A DNA stretch of 64,000 nt, from contig NZ_CP034447.1 of the NCBI RefSeq assembly GCF_003952485.1, forward strand, positions 1,984,001 to 2,048,000, read 5' to 3'. Positions 8,150 through 16,615 of this stretch are shown one piece after another. Every line of letters begins with the position of its first letter. Positions within the stretch are counted from its first letter, which is position 1. This DNA comes from Mesorhizobium sp. M1E.F.Ca.ET.045.02.1.1 (GTDB lineage Bacteria > Pseudomonadota > Alphaproteobacteria > Rhizobiales > Rhizobiaceae). The notes under the pieces are model-generated. The model did no database searches. It was not told the DNA's origin and saw only the letters and a list, made by a program, of their open reading frames with translations. The translations under genes and the position numbers were made by a program.

Positions 8150-8821
8150 GTGCAGGTCGGAAACGCCCGCTATCGGCTCGCGAGGGATCTGCCATCGGCG
8201 ATCCCGGTATTTCCGCTCGCCGGCGCCCTGCTCTTGCCGGGCGGCCGTATGCCGCTCAACATCTTCGAGCCGCGCTACCTGCAGATGATCGATGAGGCGA
8301 TGGCCGGGGCCCGGCTGATCGGCATGATCCAGCCCAGCCTTGACGGCGCGCTGCGCGACGACGGCGAGCCGGAACTCTGCAGCGTCGGCTGCGCCGGGCG
8401 CATCATCTCGCTCGCCGAGACCGGCGACGGGCGCTACCTGATTTCGCTGCAGGGCGTCTGCCGCTTCCGGGTCACGCAGGAGCTGGCGGTGAAGACACCA
8501 TTCCGGCAGTGCCGGATCGCGCCGTTCCTCGCCGATCTCGAGGAGGACCAGGCCGCCGCCGAGGTCGACCGGCCGGCGCTGCTCAAGGCGTTCCGCGCCT
8601 ATCTGCAGGCCAATGATCTCGAAGCCGACTGGGAAAGCGTCAGCCGCGCCGAGAACGCCATGCTGGTCAATGCGCTGTCGATGATGGCGCCCTATGGGCC
8701 GGCCGAGAAGCAGGCGCTGCTCGAAGCGGCGGACCTGAAGACGCGCGCCGAGACGCTGATCGCCATCACCGAGATAACGCTGGCGCGCGAGGATGAGGAT
8801 TTTGGCTCGAGCATCCAGTAA
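8150..8821 (+). CDS. LON substrate-binding domain protein
   Basis: This 223-residue protein is a stand-alone Lon N-terminal (PUA-like) domain, with FPLAGALLLPGGRMPLNIFEPRY and GCAGRIISLAETGDGRYLI. It lacks the ATPase and protease parts of Lon. The family is widespread in alphaproteobacteria and poorly characterised; substrate recognition is assumed. The start is a GTG at 8150, supported by GGAGGG a few bases upstream; no ATG fits. It lies between the thioredoxin-TPR gene and a Trm112-like gene on the same strand, a neighbourhood familiar from rhizobia. Confidence 0.9.
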   Translation: MQVGNARYRLARDLPSAIPVFPLAGALLLPGGRMPLNIFEPRYLQMIDEAMAGARLIGMIQPSLDGALRDDGEPELCSVGCAGRIISLAETGDGRYLISLQGVCRFRVTQELAVKTPFRQCRIAPFLADLEEDQAAAEVDRPALLKAFRAYLQANDLEADWESVSRAENAMLVNALSMMAPYGPAEKQALLEAADLKTRAETLIAITEITLAREDEDFGSSIQ

Positions 8822-8832
8822 GATGCGTCGAT

Positions 8833-8950
8833 ATTCAGGTGATGCCGGCCTGCAAACGGCGGCTTTCTGCGCTTCCGGTGCTCACGTACGTTAAGTACGC
8901 TCCGCTCCGGTTCTCGAAAACCGCCGTTTTCGACTCAGCCTAACCTGAAT
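8833..8950. repeat. Long imperfect inverted repeat
   Basis: Outer arms ATTCAGGT (8833) and ACCTGAAT (8943) and inner arms AAACGGCGG / CCGCCGTTT enclose a centre with ACGTACGTTAAGTACG. The whole spacer between two co-directional genes could fold into one long hairpin. It is a different family from the mosaic repeats. Confidence 0.65.
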
Positions 8951-8979
8951 CTCAACACATCTCGCGTGGCGGGAGGACA

Positions 8980-9231
8980 ATGCTAGTGGCGGATGGACGT
9001 GACGGGCGGAAGGCCACGGTCGACCCTAAACTGCTGGAACTGCTCGCCTGCCCGCTGACCAAGGGGCCGCTGAGCTGGGATCCGGACCGCAGCGAGCTGA
9101 TCTCGCGGGTGGCGAAGCTTGCCTATCCGGTGCGCGACGGCATTCCGATCATGCTGCCGTCGGAAGCGCGCACGATCTCGGCCGACGATATGCTGACGCC
9201 GCCGCCGCCGCGGCTGAGCGGGCCGTCGTGA
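8980..9231 (+). CDS. Trm112 family small protein
   Basis: This 83-residue protein carries [18 protein letters not shown] ... [17 protein letters not shown], the Trm112/YcaR pattern. In this lineage the zinc-binding cysteines are mostly lost: only one Cys (ACPLTKGPL) is visible. Bacterial members are small proteins of uncertain role; eukaryotic Trm112 activates methyltransferases. GGGAGGACA precedes the ATG. The first ~15 residues are outside the conserved domain, so a later start is not excluded. Confidence 0.88.
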   Translation: MLVADGRDGRKATVDPKLLELLACPLTKGPLSWDPDRSELISRVAKLAYPVRDGIPIMLPSEARTISADDMLTPPPPRLSGPS

Positions 9232-9349
9232 ATGTCTTCCGCTGACGGACGCTTCCGGAAGGACGCCGCAAGCCTTCGAGATTGGCAAAGGCGTCTGTGA
9301 TTACACAACGCCGCTGCAGCGGAGGAATCCGAAACGCTGGCGGGACGGT

Positions 9350-9502
9350 ACCCCCCTCTGCCCTGCCGGGCATCTCCCCCGCAAGGGGGGAGATTGGCAG
9401 CCTGGGCGCCGCGCCCTTCTTTCGACGTCGACAATTGGCGAAAGCCGCGCAACATGCGATCTCCCCCCTTGCGGGGGAGATGTCCGGCAGGACAGAGGGG
9501 GG
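9350..9502. repeat. Mosaic inverted repeat, family A copy 2
   Basis: It has the same ~48-bp arms as copy 1 but in the opposite order: the ACCCCCCTCT ends are outermost and the CTCCCCC hairpins face the spacer. The small modules are CCTGCCGGGC and CCGGCAGGAC. It lies between the Trm112-like gene and the dnaE2 stop. Confidence 0.85.
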
Positions 9503-9576
9503 TGTGAAGGAACGCAACCTTCGCCATCCCAGGGTCTTCGCTCCTTGCTCCGCTCGAGGCCAACGGCCTCTACGCC

Positions 9577-12500
9577 TCACTGAAAATTCCGTCCCCTTGG
9601 CATGACCTGCTGTGCGGTATCCGACAGCGCGGCGATGTCCTGACGGACCGGCAGGCCGCGGCTCGCGGAGCGCTCCGGTCCATTCGATGACTCGGCGGGC
9701 TGATGCTCGATGGTGAGCGCCTGCAGCAGTACGCTCAGCCAGGAGGTCAGGTCCTCGATCCTGTCGGCGACGATGTGGATGACGTCCGATTCATGCTGCA
9801 GCTTGCCGGTGACGCGGATGAAGCGCGCGCCCATGATGATAGAGCGGAAGCGGTCGAAGACGCGCGGCCAGATGATGACGTTGGCGATCGACTTTTCATC
9901 CTCCAGGGTGAGGAAGATCGCATTGCCCTTGCTGGGGCGCTGGCGCACCAGCACCAGGCCGGCGACGGAGACGCGGCGGCCGTCGCGCACCGACGGCAGG
10001 CGGGCATTGGGCGTGATGCCGGCGCGGTCGAGCCGCTCGCGCAGGAAGGCGACGGGGTGCTCCTTTAGCGACAGGCCGAGCGCACGGTAGTCGTGGACGA
10101 CATGCTCGCCGAGCGGCATTTTCGGCAGCTTCGTTTCCGGCTCCAGCTCACGCAGGCGAAGCGTGGGCTGGTCGAACAGCGGCAGCTTTTCGGCAGCACT
10201 CCTGCCGTCGAGCGCGCGCACTTCCCAGAGCGCGGCGCGGCGGTCGAGGCCGAGCGAGCGGAAGGCGTCGGCCTCGGCCAGCCTTTCGATCTCCCCGACA
10301 TCGAGGCCTGACCGCAGCCAGAGATCCCTGACCGATCGATAGCCTTTGCCGCGCCGGGCGACGGCGGCCTCCATCCGCTCCTCGGACAGGCCCTTGATCT
10401 GGCGGAAGCCAAGCCTGACCGCATGAGCCGCCTCGATGACGCCGCGCATCGAGGCATGACGCTCGAGGATGCGGGACGAATCGAAGGCGGCCTGTTCCAG
10501 CGTGCAGTCCCAGACGGAGTGGTTGACGTCGACCTCGCGCACCTCGACGCCATGGTCGCGCGCGTCGCGGACGAGCTGGGCCGGCTGATAGAAACCCATC
10601 GGCTGCGCGTTCAGGATCGCGGCGCAGAAGACGTCGGGATAGAAGGTCTTGAACCAGCAGGAGGCATAGACCAGCAACGCGAAGGACGCGGCATGGCTTT
10701 CGGGAAAGCCGTATTCGCCAAAGCCTTCGATCTGCTTGAAGCAGCGCTCGGCGAACTCCTTCTCGTAGCCCTTGGCGACCATGCCGTCGATCATCCGCTG
10801 GCGGTAGTTGCCGATCGTGCCGGTGCGCTTGAAGGTGGCCATGGCGCGGCGCAATTCGTCGGCCTCGCCCGGCCTGAAGCCGCCGGCGACGATGGCGATC
10901 TTCATCGCCTGTTCCTGGAACAGCGGCACGCCAAGCGTCTTGCCGAGGATCTCTTCCAGCTCGGGCTTCGGGTATTCGGGCTTCTCCTTGCCTTGCCGGC
11001 GGCGCAGATAAGGATGCACCATGTCGCCCTGGATCGGGCCGGGCCGCACGATCGCCACTTCGATGACGAGATCGTAGAAATTCTGCGGCCGCAGCCGCGG
11101 CAGCATCGACATCTGGGCGCGCGACTCGATCTGGAAGACGCCCAGCGTGTCGGCCCGGCAGATCATGGCGTAGACGCGATCGTCCTCCGGTGGCAGCGAG
11201 TTCAGATCATAGGGACGGCCGTATTCATCGCGCGCTTCCGGATAATGCCGCGTCAGCAAGGTCAGGGCGCGTTTCAGGCAAGTCAGCATGCCGAGCGCCA
11301 GCACATCCACCTTGAGGATCTTCACCGCGTCGAGGTCGTCCTTGTCCCATTCGACCATCTTGCGCTCGTCCATCGCCGTCTTGACGATGGGCACGACCTC
11401 GTCGAGCCGGTCGCGGGTGATGACGAAGCCGCCGACATGCTGCGAGAGGTGGCGGGGAAAGCCCATGATCTCGTTGGCGCGCTCCAGCACTTGGCTGGAC
11501 AGCGGGTCGGCGCGGTCGAGGCCGCCGGCATCGGTCTCCCTTTCGCCGAGCTCCGAGGTCGACCAGCCCCAGATGGTGCTCGACAGAGCGCTGCGGACGT
11601 CCTCGGAGAGGCCCATGGCTTTCGCCACTTCGCGCAAGGCCGAACGGCCGCGATAGCTGATGACGGCGGCCGCGAGTGCGGTGCGCTTGGCGCTGTATTT
11701 GTCGTAGATGTAGGCGATGACTTCGTCACGCCTTTCATGCTCGAAGTCGACGTCGATGTCGGGCGGCTCGTTGCGCTCCTCGGAGATGAAGCGCTCGAAG
11801 AGCGCGTCGATCCGGTCGGGGCCGACTTCGGTGATGCCGATGCAGAAGCAGATGACCGAATTGGCGGCCGAACCGCGCCCCTGGCAAAGGATGCTCTGGC
11901 TGCGGGCGAACTTCACGATGTCGTGGACGGTCAGGAAATAGCGCGCGTAGTTCAGCCGCTCGATGAGCGCGAGCTCTTCCTCGATGCGCCGCGTGACATG
12001 GGCGGGAACACCGGCCGGGTATCGGACGGCAGCCCCTTCCCGCGCCAGCCGCTCGAGCTCGGCCTGCGGTCCGAGGCCGGATTCGGTCGGCTCGTCCGGA
12101 TAATTATATTCGAGGTCGCTGAGCGAGAATGTGAGCTCGTCGGCGAAGCGCAGCGTTTCAGCCAGCGCCTGCGGGTGCCGGCGGAACAGACGCGCCATTT
12201 CCAGCGGCGGCTTCAGATGGCGCTCGGCATTCACCGTCAGCTCCAGTCCGACCTCGGAAACCGGCGTGTTGAGGCGGATCGCGGTGAGCACGTCCTGCAG
12301 CGGCCGGCGGTCGGCGGCATGATAGAGTACGTCATTGGTCGCCATCAGCGGAACCCGCGCATGATCGGCCATCGCCGCCGCCTGCTCGATGCGGAAGCGG
12401 TCATTGCCGCCATAATCCGGCGCCACGGCCAGCCGGAGCGCCGAGCCGAAGCGATCCTTAAGCCGGCTAATGAGCGACAGATCGTTTTCCGCGCTCGTCG

Positions 12501-12906
12501 ACAGACTGGGCAGGACCGCCAGCGACATCCGATCGCCCCATTCGAGCAGGTCGCTCAATTCAAGCAGCGTCGCGCCCTTCTCGTTCTCGTCGCGCAGATT
12601 GGCTTGCGTCAGCATGCGGCAGAGATGTCCCCAGCCCTTGCGGTCGTGGGGGTAGGCGAGGACGTCCGGGGTGCCGTCGCGGAAAACCAGGCGGCAGCCG
12701 GGGTAATAGGCCAGCTTCTCGACCTTGGCCTGCTGCCAGGCGCGCACGACGCCGGCAACCGTGTTCCTGTCGGCAAGCCCGATCGAGGCAAAGCTGTAGA
12801 ATTTCGCCGTGACCACCAGCTCCTCGGGCTTGGAGGCGCCGCGCAGGAAGGAGAAATTCGACTGGATGCCGAACTCGGCATAGGGGATGGCGGTCAGCGC
12901 GTTCAT
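9577..12906 (-). CDS. dnaE2: Error-prone DNA polymerase DnaE2 (ImuC)
   Basis: This 1109-residue C-family polymerase performs translesion synthesis in the SOS response. It has an N-terminal PHP domain (YAEFGIQSNFSFLRGASKPE), the polymerase region with CQGRGSAANSVICFCIGITE and PPDIDVDFEHERRDEVI supplying catalytic aspartates, a helix-hairpin-helix segment, and a C-terminal OB fold (VSVAGLVLVRQRPSKGNAIF). ATG 12906 gives the family N-terminus and overlaps the imuB stop by 4 bp, indicating coupled translation. The last ~40 residues form a Ser/Pro-rich tail. It is the third gene of the LexA-controlled imuA-imuB-dnaE2 operon. Confidence 0.97.
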   Translation of the reverse strand: MNALTAIPYAEFGIQSNFSFLRGASKPEELVVTAKFYSFASIGLADRNTVAGVVRAWQQAKVEKLAYYPGCRLVFRDGTPDVLAYPHDRKGWGHLCRMLTQANLRDENEKGATLLELSDLLEWGDRMSLAVLPSLSTSAENDLSLISRLKDRFGSALRLAVAPDYGGNDRFRIEQAAAMADHARVPLMATNDVLYHAADRRPLQDVLTAIRLNTPVSEVGLELTVNAERHLKPPLEMARLFRRHPQALAETLRFADELTFSLSDLEYNYPDEPTESGLGPQAELERLAREGAAVRYPAGVPAHVTRRIEEELALIERLNYARYFLTVHDIVKFARSQSILCQGRGSAANSVICFCIGITEVGPDRIDALFERFISEERNEPPDIDVDFEHERRDEVIAYIYDKYSAKRTALAAAVISYRGRSALREVAKAMGLSEDVRSALSSTIWGWSTSELGERETDAGGLDRADPLSSQVLERANEIMGFPRHLSQHVGGFVITRDRLDEVVPIVKTAMDERKMVEWDKDDLDAVKILKVDVLALGMLTCLKRALTLLTRHYPEARDEYGRPYDLNSLPPEDDRVYAMICRADTLGVFQIESRAQMSMLPRLRPQNFYDLVIEVAIVRPGPIQGDMVHPYLRRRQGKEKPEYPKPELEEILGKTLGVPLFQEQAMKIAIVAGGFRPGEADELRRAMATFKRTGTIGNYRQRMIDGMVAKGYEKEFAERCFKQIEGFGEYGFPESHAASFALLVYASCWFKTFYPDVFCAAILNAQPMGFYQPAQLVRDARDHGVEVREVDVNHSVWDCTLEQAAFDSSRILERHASMRGVIEAAHAVRLGFRQIKGLSEERMEAAVARRGKGYRSVRDLWLRSGLDVGEIERLAEADAFRSLGLDRRAALWEVRALDGRSAAEKLPLFDQPTLRLRELEPETKLPKMPLGEHVVHDYRALGLSLKEHPVAFLRERLDRAGITPNARLPSVRDGRRVSVAGLVLVRQRPSKGNAIFLTLEDEKSIANVIIWPRVFDRFRSIIMGARFIRVTGKLQHESDVIHIVADRIEDLTSWLSVLLQALTIEHQPAESSNGPERSASRGLPVRQDIAALSDTAQQVMPRGRNFQ

Positions 12907-14534
12907 GCGAACACCCCGTGCATGAACCAGCGCGGCGAGGCCTGCGAGGCGCCGTAGAGGCCCTGGCGGTAGAGCCAGTAGCGACGCCCTTCGCTGTCCT
13001 CGATGCGGTAATAGTCGCGGGTCGGCGCTTCCTCCTCGCCGGGCAGTTTTCGCCACCATTCGGCGGCGATGCGCTCCGGCCCTTCGGCGCGGGCGACACG
13101 GTAAAGCGCGCGCCGCCAGCGGAAATTCATCGGCGGGCCCTCGGGCATTTCGGTCGCCGGCACCTCGATCGGCTCGGGTGAGCGGAACAGCCGCACCGGC
13201 CGCTCCGGCGGATAGATGGTCATCGGCGGCGCTGCCCGGCCGGTCGCCGGCATGCGCCTTTGCGGTGCTTCCGCGAAAGGAACCGTGGTCACGGCGCGCT
13301 CCGGCAGATGGCTTTCGACGACCACCGGCTTCAGCACGGCGGCGTCGCCGAGGCGGGCGCGGATGCGGTCGGCGAACAAAGCGATGTCGGCATCGTCGTC
13401 GACCATTTCGCCGGTAAGGTCGCCCTGCAGCATGTCGAAGGCGGCAACCGAAAGCACGGAGAGCCGCACGAGGTCGAAGCCGAAGCCGGCGTCGATGTCC
13501 TGTTCAAGCGCTGCAAGCCTTTCGTGGAAGAGCCGCCTGATCAGCGTCGGCTCGCGCAGCGGGCGTGAGGTGCCGACCGTGACGCGGCTGACGGCGCCGT
13601 CGACGCGGAAGAGGAGAAGGGCGAGCGCCCTGGCGCCCTCGCCGCGGCGTTCGAGGTCGGTTTTCAAGGCCACGGCAAGCCGGCTCACCAGCCGCTCGAT
13701 GTCGTCGGTGAGCACGACCGGTTCGGCAAGATGGCGCTCGACCGAGAGCGGCGCCACCGGCAGGCGCGGCGACACGGCCTCGTCGATGCGGCCGAGTGCC
13801 TGGTCGAGGCGCAGAAGCAAGGTGGCGCCGAAGCGGCGGGCGAGCGGCGCGCGGGGCGCGGCCATCACGGCGCCCGCCGTGCGCAGGCCAACGCTTTCGA
13901 GGCTGGCGCGGGTTTCCGGCGCGATGCGCAGCGCCGAAAGCGGCAGGGGCGCAAGCAGCGCCTCCTCCTCGCCGAAGGCTACGATGCGGTCGCCATGGAA
14001 GCGCGCCGCCGCCCAGGCGGCCCCCGGCGTGGAAGCAAGGCCGGCGCGGACGTCGAAACCCTGCTGGAAGAAGCGGGTGAGGATCTCGTCCTGCATGGCG
14101 CGCTCGCCGCCGAACAGATGCGTGCAGCCGGTGACGTCGAGGAACAGCCCGTCCTCGCCGTCGATCGCCACCAGCGGCGTGTAGCGGTCGCACCAGTCGG
14201 CAAGGCCCTCGAGCAGGCGGCGGTCGGCCTCCGGGTCGGCCTCCACCACATCGATCGACGGGTGCATGGCGCGCGCGTCGGCAATGCCCATGCCGCGTTT
14301 CAGCTTCAGCGCCTCAGCCCGCTCGTCGAGGGCCGCGATGCGCTGGGCGTTGCTGTCGCGATGGCTGATCACCAGCGGTGGGTGAGGCGGGGGCAGGTGA
14401 TGCGACGGCCGGGAACGCCAGGACCGCCCCAGACGCTGGCGCAGGATCCGCTCCGCGCAGAGGTAGGGGAACCACAGCGACAGGATTCTCTGCCCGCTCT
14501 TCCTGGGGCCTTCTTTCCGCAAAAGCGTGCTCAT
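12903..14534 (-). CDS. imuB: ImuB, inactive Y-family polymerase-like protein
   Basis: This 543-residue protein resembles Y-family polymerases. It has LSLWFPYLCAERILRQ at the start, a DGLFLDVTGCTHLFGGE-like segment, and little-finger and C-terminal regions, but it lacks the usual catalytic carboxylate pattern. ImuB proteins link DnaE2 to the beta clamp. ATG 14534 (MSTLLRKEGPRKSGQR) is used because it precedes the conserved start. This puts the first 221 bp inside the imuA reading frame on the same strand, a large overlap. The stop overlaps the dnaE2 start (ATGA). Confidence 0.94.
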   Translation of the reverse strand: MSTLLRKEGPRKSGQRILSLWFPYLCAERILRQRLGRSWRSRPSHHLPPPHPPLVISHRDSNAQRIAALDERAEALKLKRGMGIADARAMHPSIDVVEADPEADRRLLEGLADWCDRYTPLVAIDGEDGLFLDVTGCTHLFGGERAMQDEILTRFFQQGFDVRAGLASTPGAAWAAARFHGDRIVAFGEEEALLAPLPLSALRIAPETRASLESVGLRTAGAVMAAPRAPLARRFGATLLLRLDQALGRIDEAVSPRLPVAPLSVERHLAEPVVLTDDIERLVSRLAVALKTDLERRGEGARALALLLFRVDGAVSRVTVGTSRPLREPTLIRRLFHERLAALEQDIDAGFGFDLVRLSVLSVAAFDMLQGDLTGEMVDDDADIALFADRIRARLGDAAVLKPVVVESHLPERAVTTVPFAEAPQRRMPATGRAAPPMTIYPPERPVRLFRSPEPIEVPATEMPEGPPMNFRWRRALYRVARAEGPERIAAEWWRKLPGEEEAPTRDYYRIEDSEGRRYWLYRQGLYGASQASPRWFMHGVFA

Positions 14535-15351
14535 CGGGGTTCCACTCCAGTGTGAATTGTCCGGGCAGGGCCGTGCGGCTCTTGCCGATATCGACGGTGA
14601 AGGCGGGGCGGCCGATCGAGCCGGCGAGCGGGCCGGCGACCGTCTTGCGGCTCGCCGCCGGCGCTGCCGAGACGATGAGGCGCACCGGCGCGGCGGTGGG
14701 CTCGGCCTCGCCGGCCTGGCGCAAAAGCAGCACCGGCCTGCCGGCATTCTGAGCCCGGGCGTGCAGGCGGCGCGTGGCGGTGAGGTCGAGAAGCCGCGGG
14801 CTGCCGCGGATCTCGAGCATGACGGCGGCGAAGGCCGTCATGCGGGCGGCCTCCTCGGCGATCCACAGCGCGTCCAAGAGCTTCGGCGCTTCGGAAAACA
14901 GCAATTGCTCCGGCTCGATGCCGAAGAGGGCATGGAGCCCGCTCGCATAGGGAAAGCCGGCCTCGCGGAAGATCTCGGCGGTGCCGACCCAGAGGATCGG
15001 CAGGCCCTGCTTTTCTCTGAGGATCAGGCTGGCGAGCGACAGCGCAAAGCCGGCGACGGCGCCGGCATCGCGGGTCTCCAACCCATGGATTTCGCTGAGC
15101 GCCGCCTTGGGCAGGCCGCCGCCGAGGGCTGTGTCGAGGCGTTCGATGCCGGTGTGCAGGAAGGCATCCTGCGGCGCCACGGCGAGGCCGCGCCGGATGA
15201 TGTTGGTCCCGGGGGTGATGTCCAATCCGGCGGCATCGATGGATGCGCTCCGCGCCGGCGCTTCCAGGCGCTCGGGCAGCGTTCCCTCGATCTTCGCGAT
15301 CTGGCGGCGCAGGGCAAAAACAGTGTCCCGCGCCACGGCGCTCATCGCCAT
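14314..15351 (-). CDS. imuA: ImuA, SOS mutagenesis protein
   Basis: This 345-residue RecA-like fold protein is the first gene of the mutasome operon. Visible are LDTALGGGLPKAALSEIHG, in the position of a degenerate P-loop, and ILWVGTAEIFREAG. ATG 15351 has GGAAG eight bases upstream. The conserved part ends near FTLEWNPDEHAFAE; the last ~75 residues are a low-complexity Pro/Ala tail read in another frame over the imuB start. That extension is unusual and may be simply tolerated. A LexA box lies 24 bp upstream of the start. Confidence 0.92.
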   Translation of the reverse strand: MAMSAVARDTVFALRRQIAKIEGTLPERLEAPARSASIDAAGLDITPGTNIIRRGLAVAPQDAFLHTGIERLDTALGGGLPKAALSEIHGLETRDAGAVAGFALSLASLILREKQGLPILWVGTAEIFREAGFPYASGLHALFGIEPEQLLFSEAPKLLDALWIAEEAARMTAFAAVMLEIRGSPRLLDLTATRRLHARAQNAGRPVLLLRQAGEAEPTAAPVRLIVSAAPAASRKTVAGPLAGSIGRPAFTVDIGKSRTALPGQFTLEWNPDEHAFAERRPQEERAENPVAVVPLPLRGADPAPASGAVLAFPAVASPAPASPTAGDQPSRQQRPAHRGPRRAG

Positions 15352-15374
15352 GACGTTCACTTCCGGCAGCAATT

Positions 15375-15389
15375 GTTCCTGTTATGTTC
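15375..15389. promoter_or_regulatory. LexA (SOS) box of imuA-imuB-dnaE2
   Basis: The bases GTTCCTGTTATGTTC form an exact GTTC-N7-GTTC, the alphaproteobacterial LexA operator. It sits 24 bp before the imuA start codon on the promoter side, predicting induction of the operon by DNA damage. Confidence 0.9.
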
Positions 15390-15535
15390 TTATAGATTCC
15401 AGAGGGCCTTGAAAGAGTCAAGCGGAGTCACAAGGAATTTATTCCTTTGCCCTTTGCCCTCCAAGTAGCCTGCCTGCCGGCTCATTTGCCTCAATCGGCG
15501 CGAAAGCCTATATGCCGGGATCAAAGGAAAACCTT

Positions 15536-15973
15536 ATGGCCCGCATCTACAAGACCCGCACCTGGCACGATCAGCTCTCGCCATCGATGGAGGAAATGGA
15601 GCTTCTGGCGCTGGAGGCCTATGCCCATCTGCCGGAAGAGTTCCGCCAGCTCACCGGCGACATCGTCATCCAGATCGCCGATTTTCCGACGGACGAGATC
15701 ATGGACGACCTGTCGCTGGAAACGCCCTTCGACCTGCTCGGCCTGTTCGAGGGGCGCGGCATCGCCGAGCGCTGGAACCCGCAGACCGGCGAGGGACCGA
15801 ACCGCATCACGCTTTATCGCCGCGCCATCCTCGACTACTGGGCCGAGAATGACGAGACGCTGGGCGACATCGTCACCCATGTGCTGATCCACGAGATCGG
15901 CCACCATTTCGGCCTGTCGGACGACGACATGGAGCGGATCGAGGAAGCGGCCGAACAGACGGCGGCGGGGTGA
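15536..15973 (+). CDS. Metallopeptidase family protein (minimal zincin)
   Basis: This 145-residue protein carries HEIGHHFG, an HExxH zinc site with a third ligand region (GLSDDDMERIEEA) behind it. It resembles the short DUF1025/MMP1-type zincins found in many bacteria, whose substrates are unknown. No signal peptide is present, so it acts in the cytoplasm. ATG 15536 (MARIYKTRTWHD) follows AAAGGA; an earlier in-frame ATG would add 8 residues with no better ribosome site. It is divergent from imuA but lacks its own LexA box. Confidence 0.9.
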   Translation: MARIYKTRTWHDQLSPSMEEMELLALEAYAHLPEEFRQLTGDIVIQIADFPTDEIMDDLSLETPFDLLGLFEGRGIAERWNPQTGEGPNRITLYRRAILDYWAENDETLGDIVTHVLIHEIGHHFGLSDDDMERIEEAAEQTAAG

Positions 15974-16002
15974 GGGCTAAGCCATACAGGCTGGCGCCAA
16001 GC

Positions 16003-16168
16003 CACCCCCTCTGGCCTGCCGGCCATCTCCCCCTCAAGGGGGGAGATTGGCAGCTTCCCTCGACGGTGCTTTTCATTCAACGCTGGTAGTTGGCGAAATC
16101 AAAGGCGACGATCTGATCTCCCCCCTTGAGGGGGAGATGGCCGGCAGGCCAGAGGGGGGGTGTGAAGG
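16003..16168. repeat. Mosaic inverted repeat, family A copy 3
   Basis: The arms are arranged as in copy 2, with CCACCCCCTCT outermost, both carrying the GCCTGCCGGC / GCCGGCAGGCC module. It lies downstream of the metallopeptidase gene. Confidence 0.85.
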
Positions 16169-16264
16169 AACGCGGCGTCACAGTTCCTTTTCTTATCGCC
16201 TAATCTCAAGGCTTTCGATCCTTGCTCCGCCTTAGGACGAAGTGAGAGGGGCGCCGCTCCATCC

Positions 16265-16471
16265 CTACCAATCGCCGAGCTTGGTGTCGGCGGTGTATTC
16301 CTGGCCTTCGACGTCCTTCACCACGGCCTGGCCGCAGCGCATCGACTTGGTCGTCTTGTCATAGGCATAGGTCGGCGAGCCGAACAGGTGCCAGCCCTTG
16401 TTAAGGGCCGCCGTCACCTTGTGGCAGAAGGTGGCGTCGTCCGGACCGGACAGAAAGCGGTAAAGTTTCAT
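16265..16471 (-). CDS. DUF1737 domain protein
   Basis: This 68-residue protein has MKLYRFLSGPDDATFCHKVT then LNKGWHLFGSPTYAYD, the DUF1737 pattern. These are small cytoplasmic proteins of unknown function common in rhizobia. It stands alone, with a perfect 10-bp hairpin and a short repeat in its upstream region. Confidence 0.88.
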   Translation of the reverse strand: MKLYRFLSGPDDATFCHKVTAALNKGWHLFGSPTYAYDKTTKSMRCGQAVVKDVEGQEYTADTKLGDW

Positions 16472-16513
16472 TTTTTCGACCCTGTCATGACCAATGTCTG
16501 TCTATGAACTATG

Positions 16514-16544
16514 AATGTCGCCCGCTGCACTTTTGGGCGACATT
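16514..16544. repeat. Perfect 10-bp hairpin between DUF1737 and CoA-ester lyase genes
   Basis: AATGTCGCCC and GGGCGACATT form a perfect stem with an 11-base loop. No T-run follows on either strand, so it is not a standard terminator. Confidence 0.6.
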
Positions 16545-16555
16545 CTATTCCTTTG

Positions 16556-16614
16556 TTTTGACGCAATTCCGGACGGAAAACCGCTACGCACTTTTCCTGG
16601 AATTGCTCCAGCGC
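16556..16614. repeat. Short intergenic repeat family C, copy 1
   Basis: A ~58-bp unit with ends GCAATTCC and GGAATTGC enclosing GGACGGAAAACCGCTACGCA. A second copy with about six differences lies at 33211-33268, so this is a dispersed hairpin-forming element. Confidence 0.75.
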
Positions 16615-16615
16615 A

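Noticed and set aside
10423..12957. 844-codon open frame on the plus strand
   Set aside because: It lies wholly antisense to dnaE2 and its translation has no recognisable domain; it is a by-product of high-GC codon usage.
12907..13059. N-terminal extension of DnaE2 by 51 codons
   Set aside because: It overlaps imuB out of frame and precedes the conserved PHP start MNALTAIPYAEFGIQSNFS.
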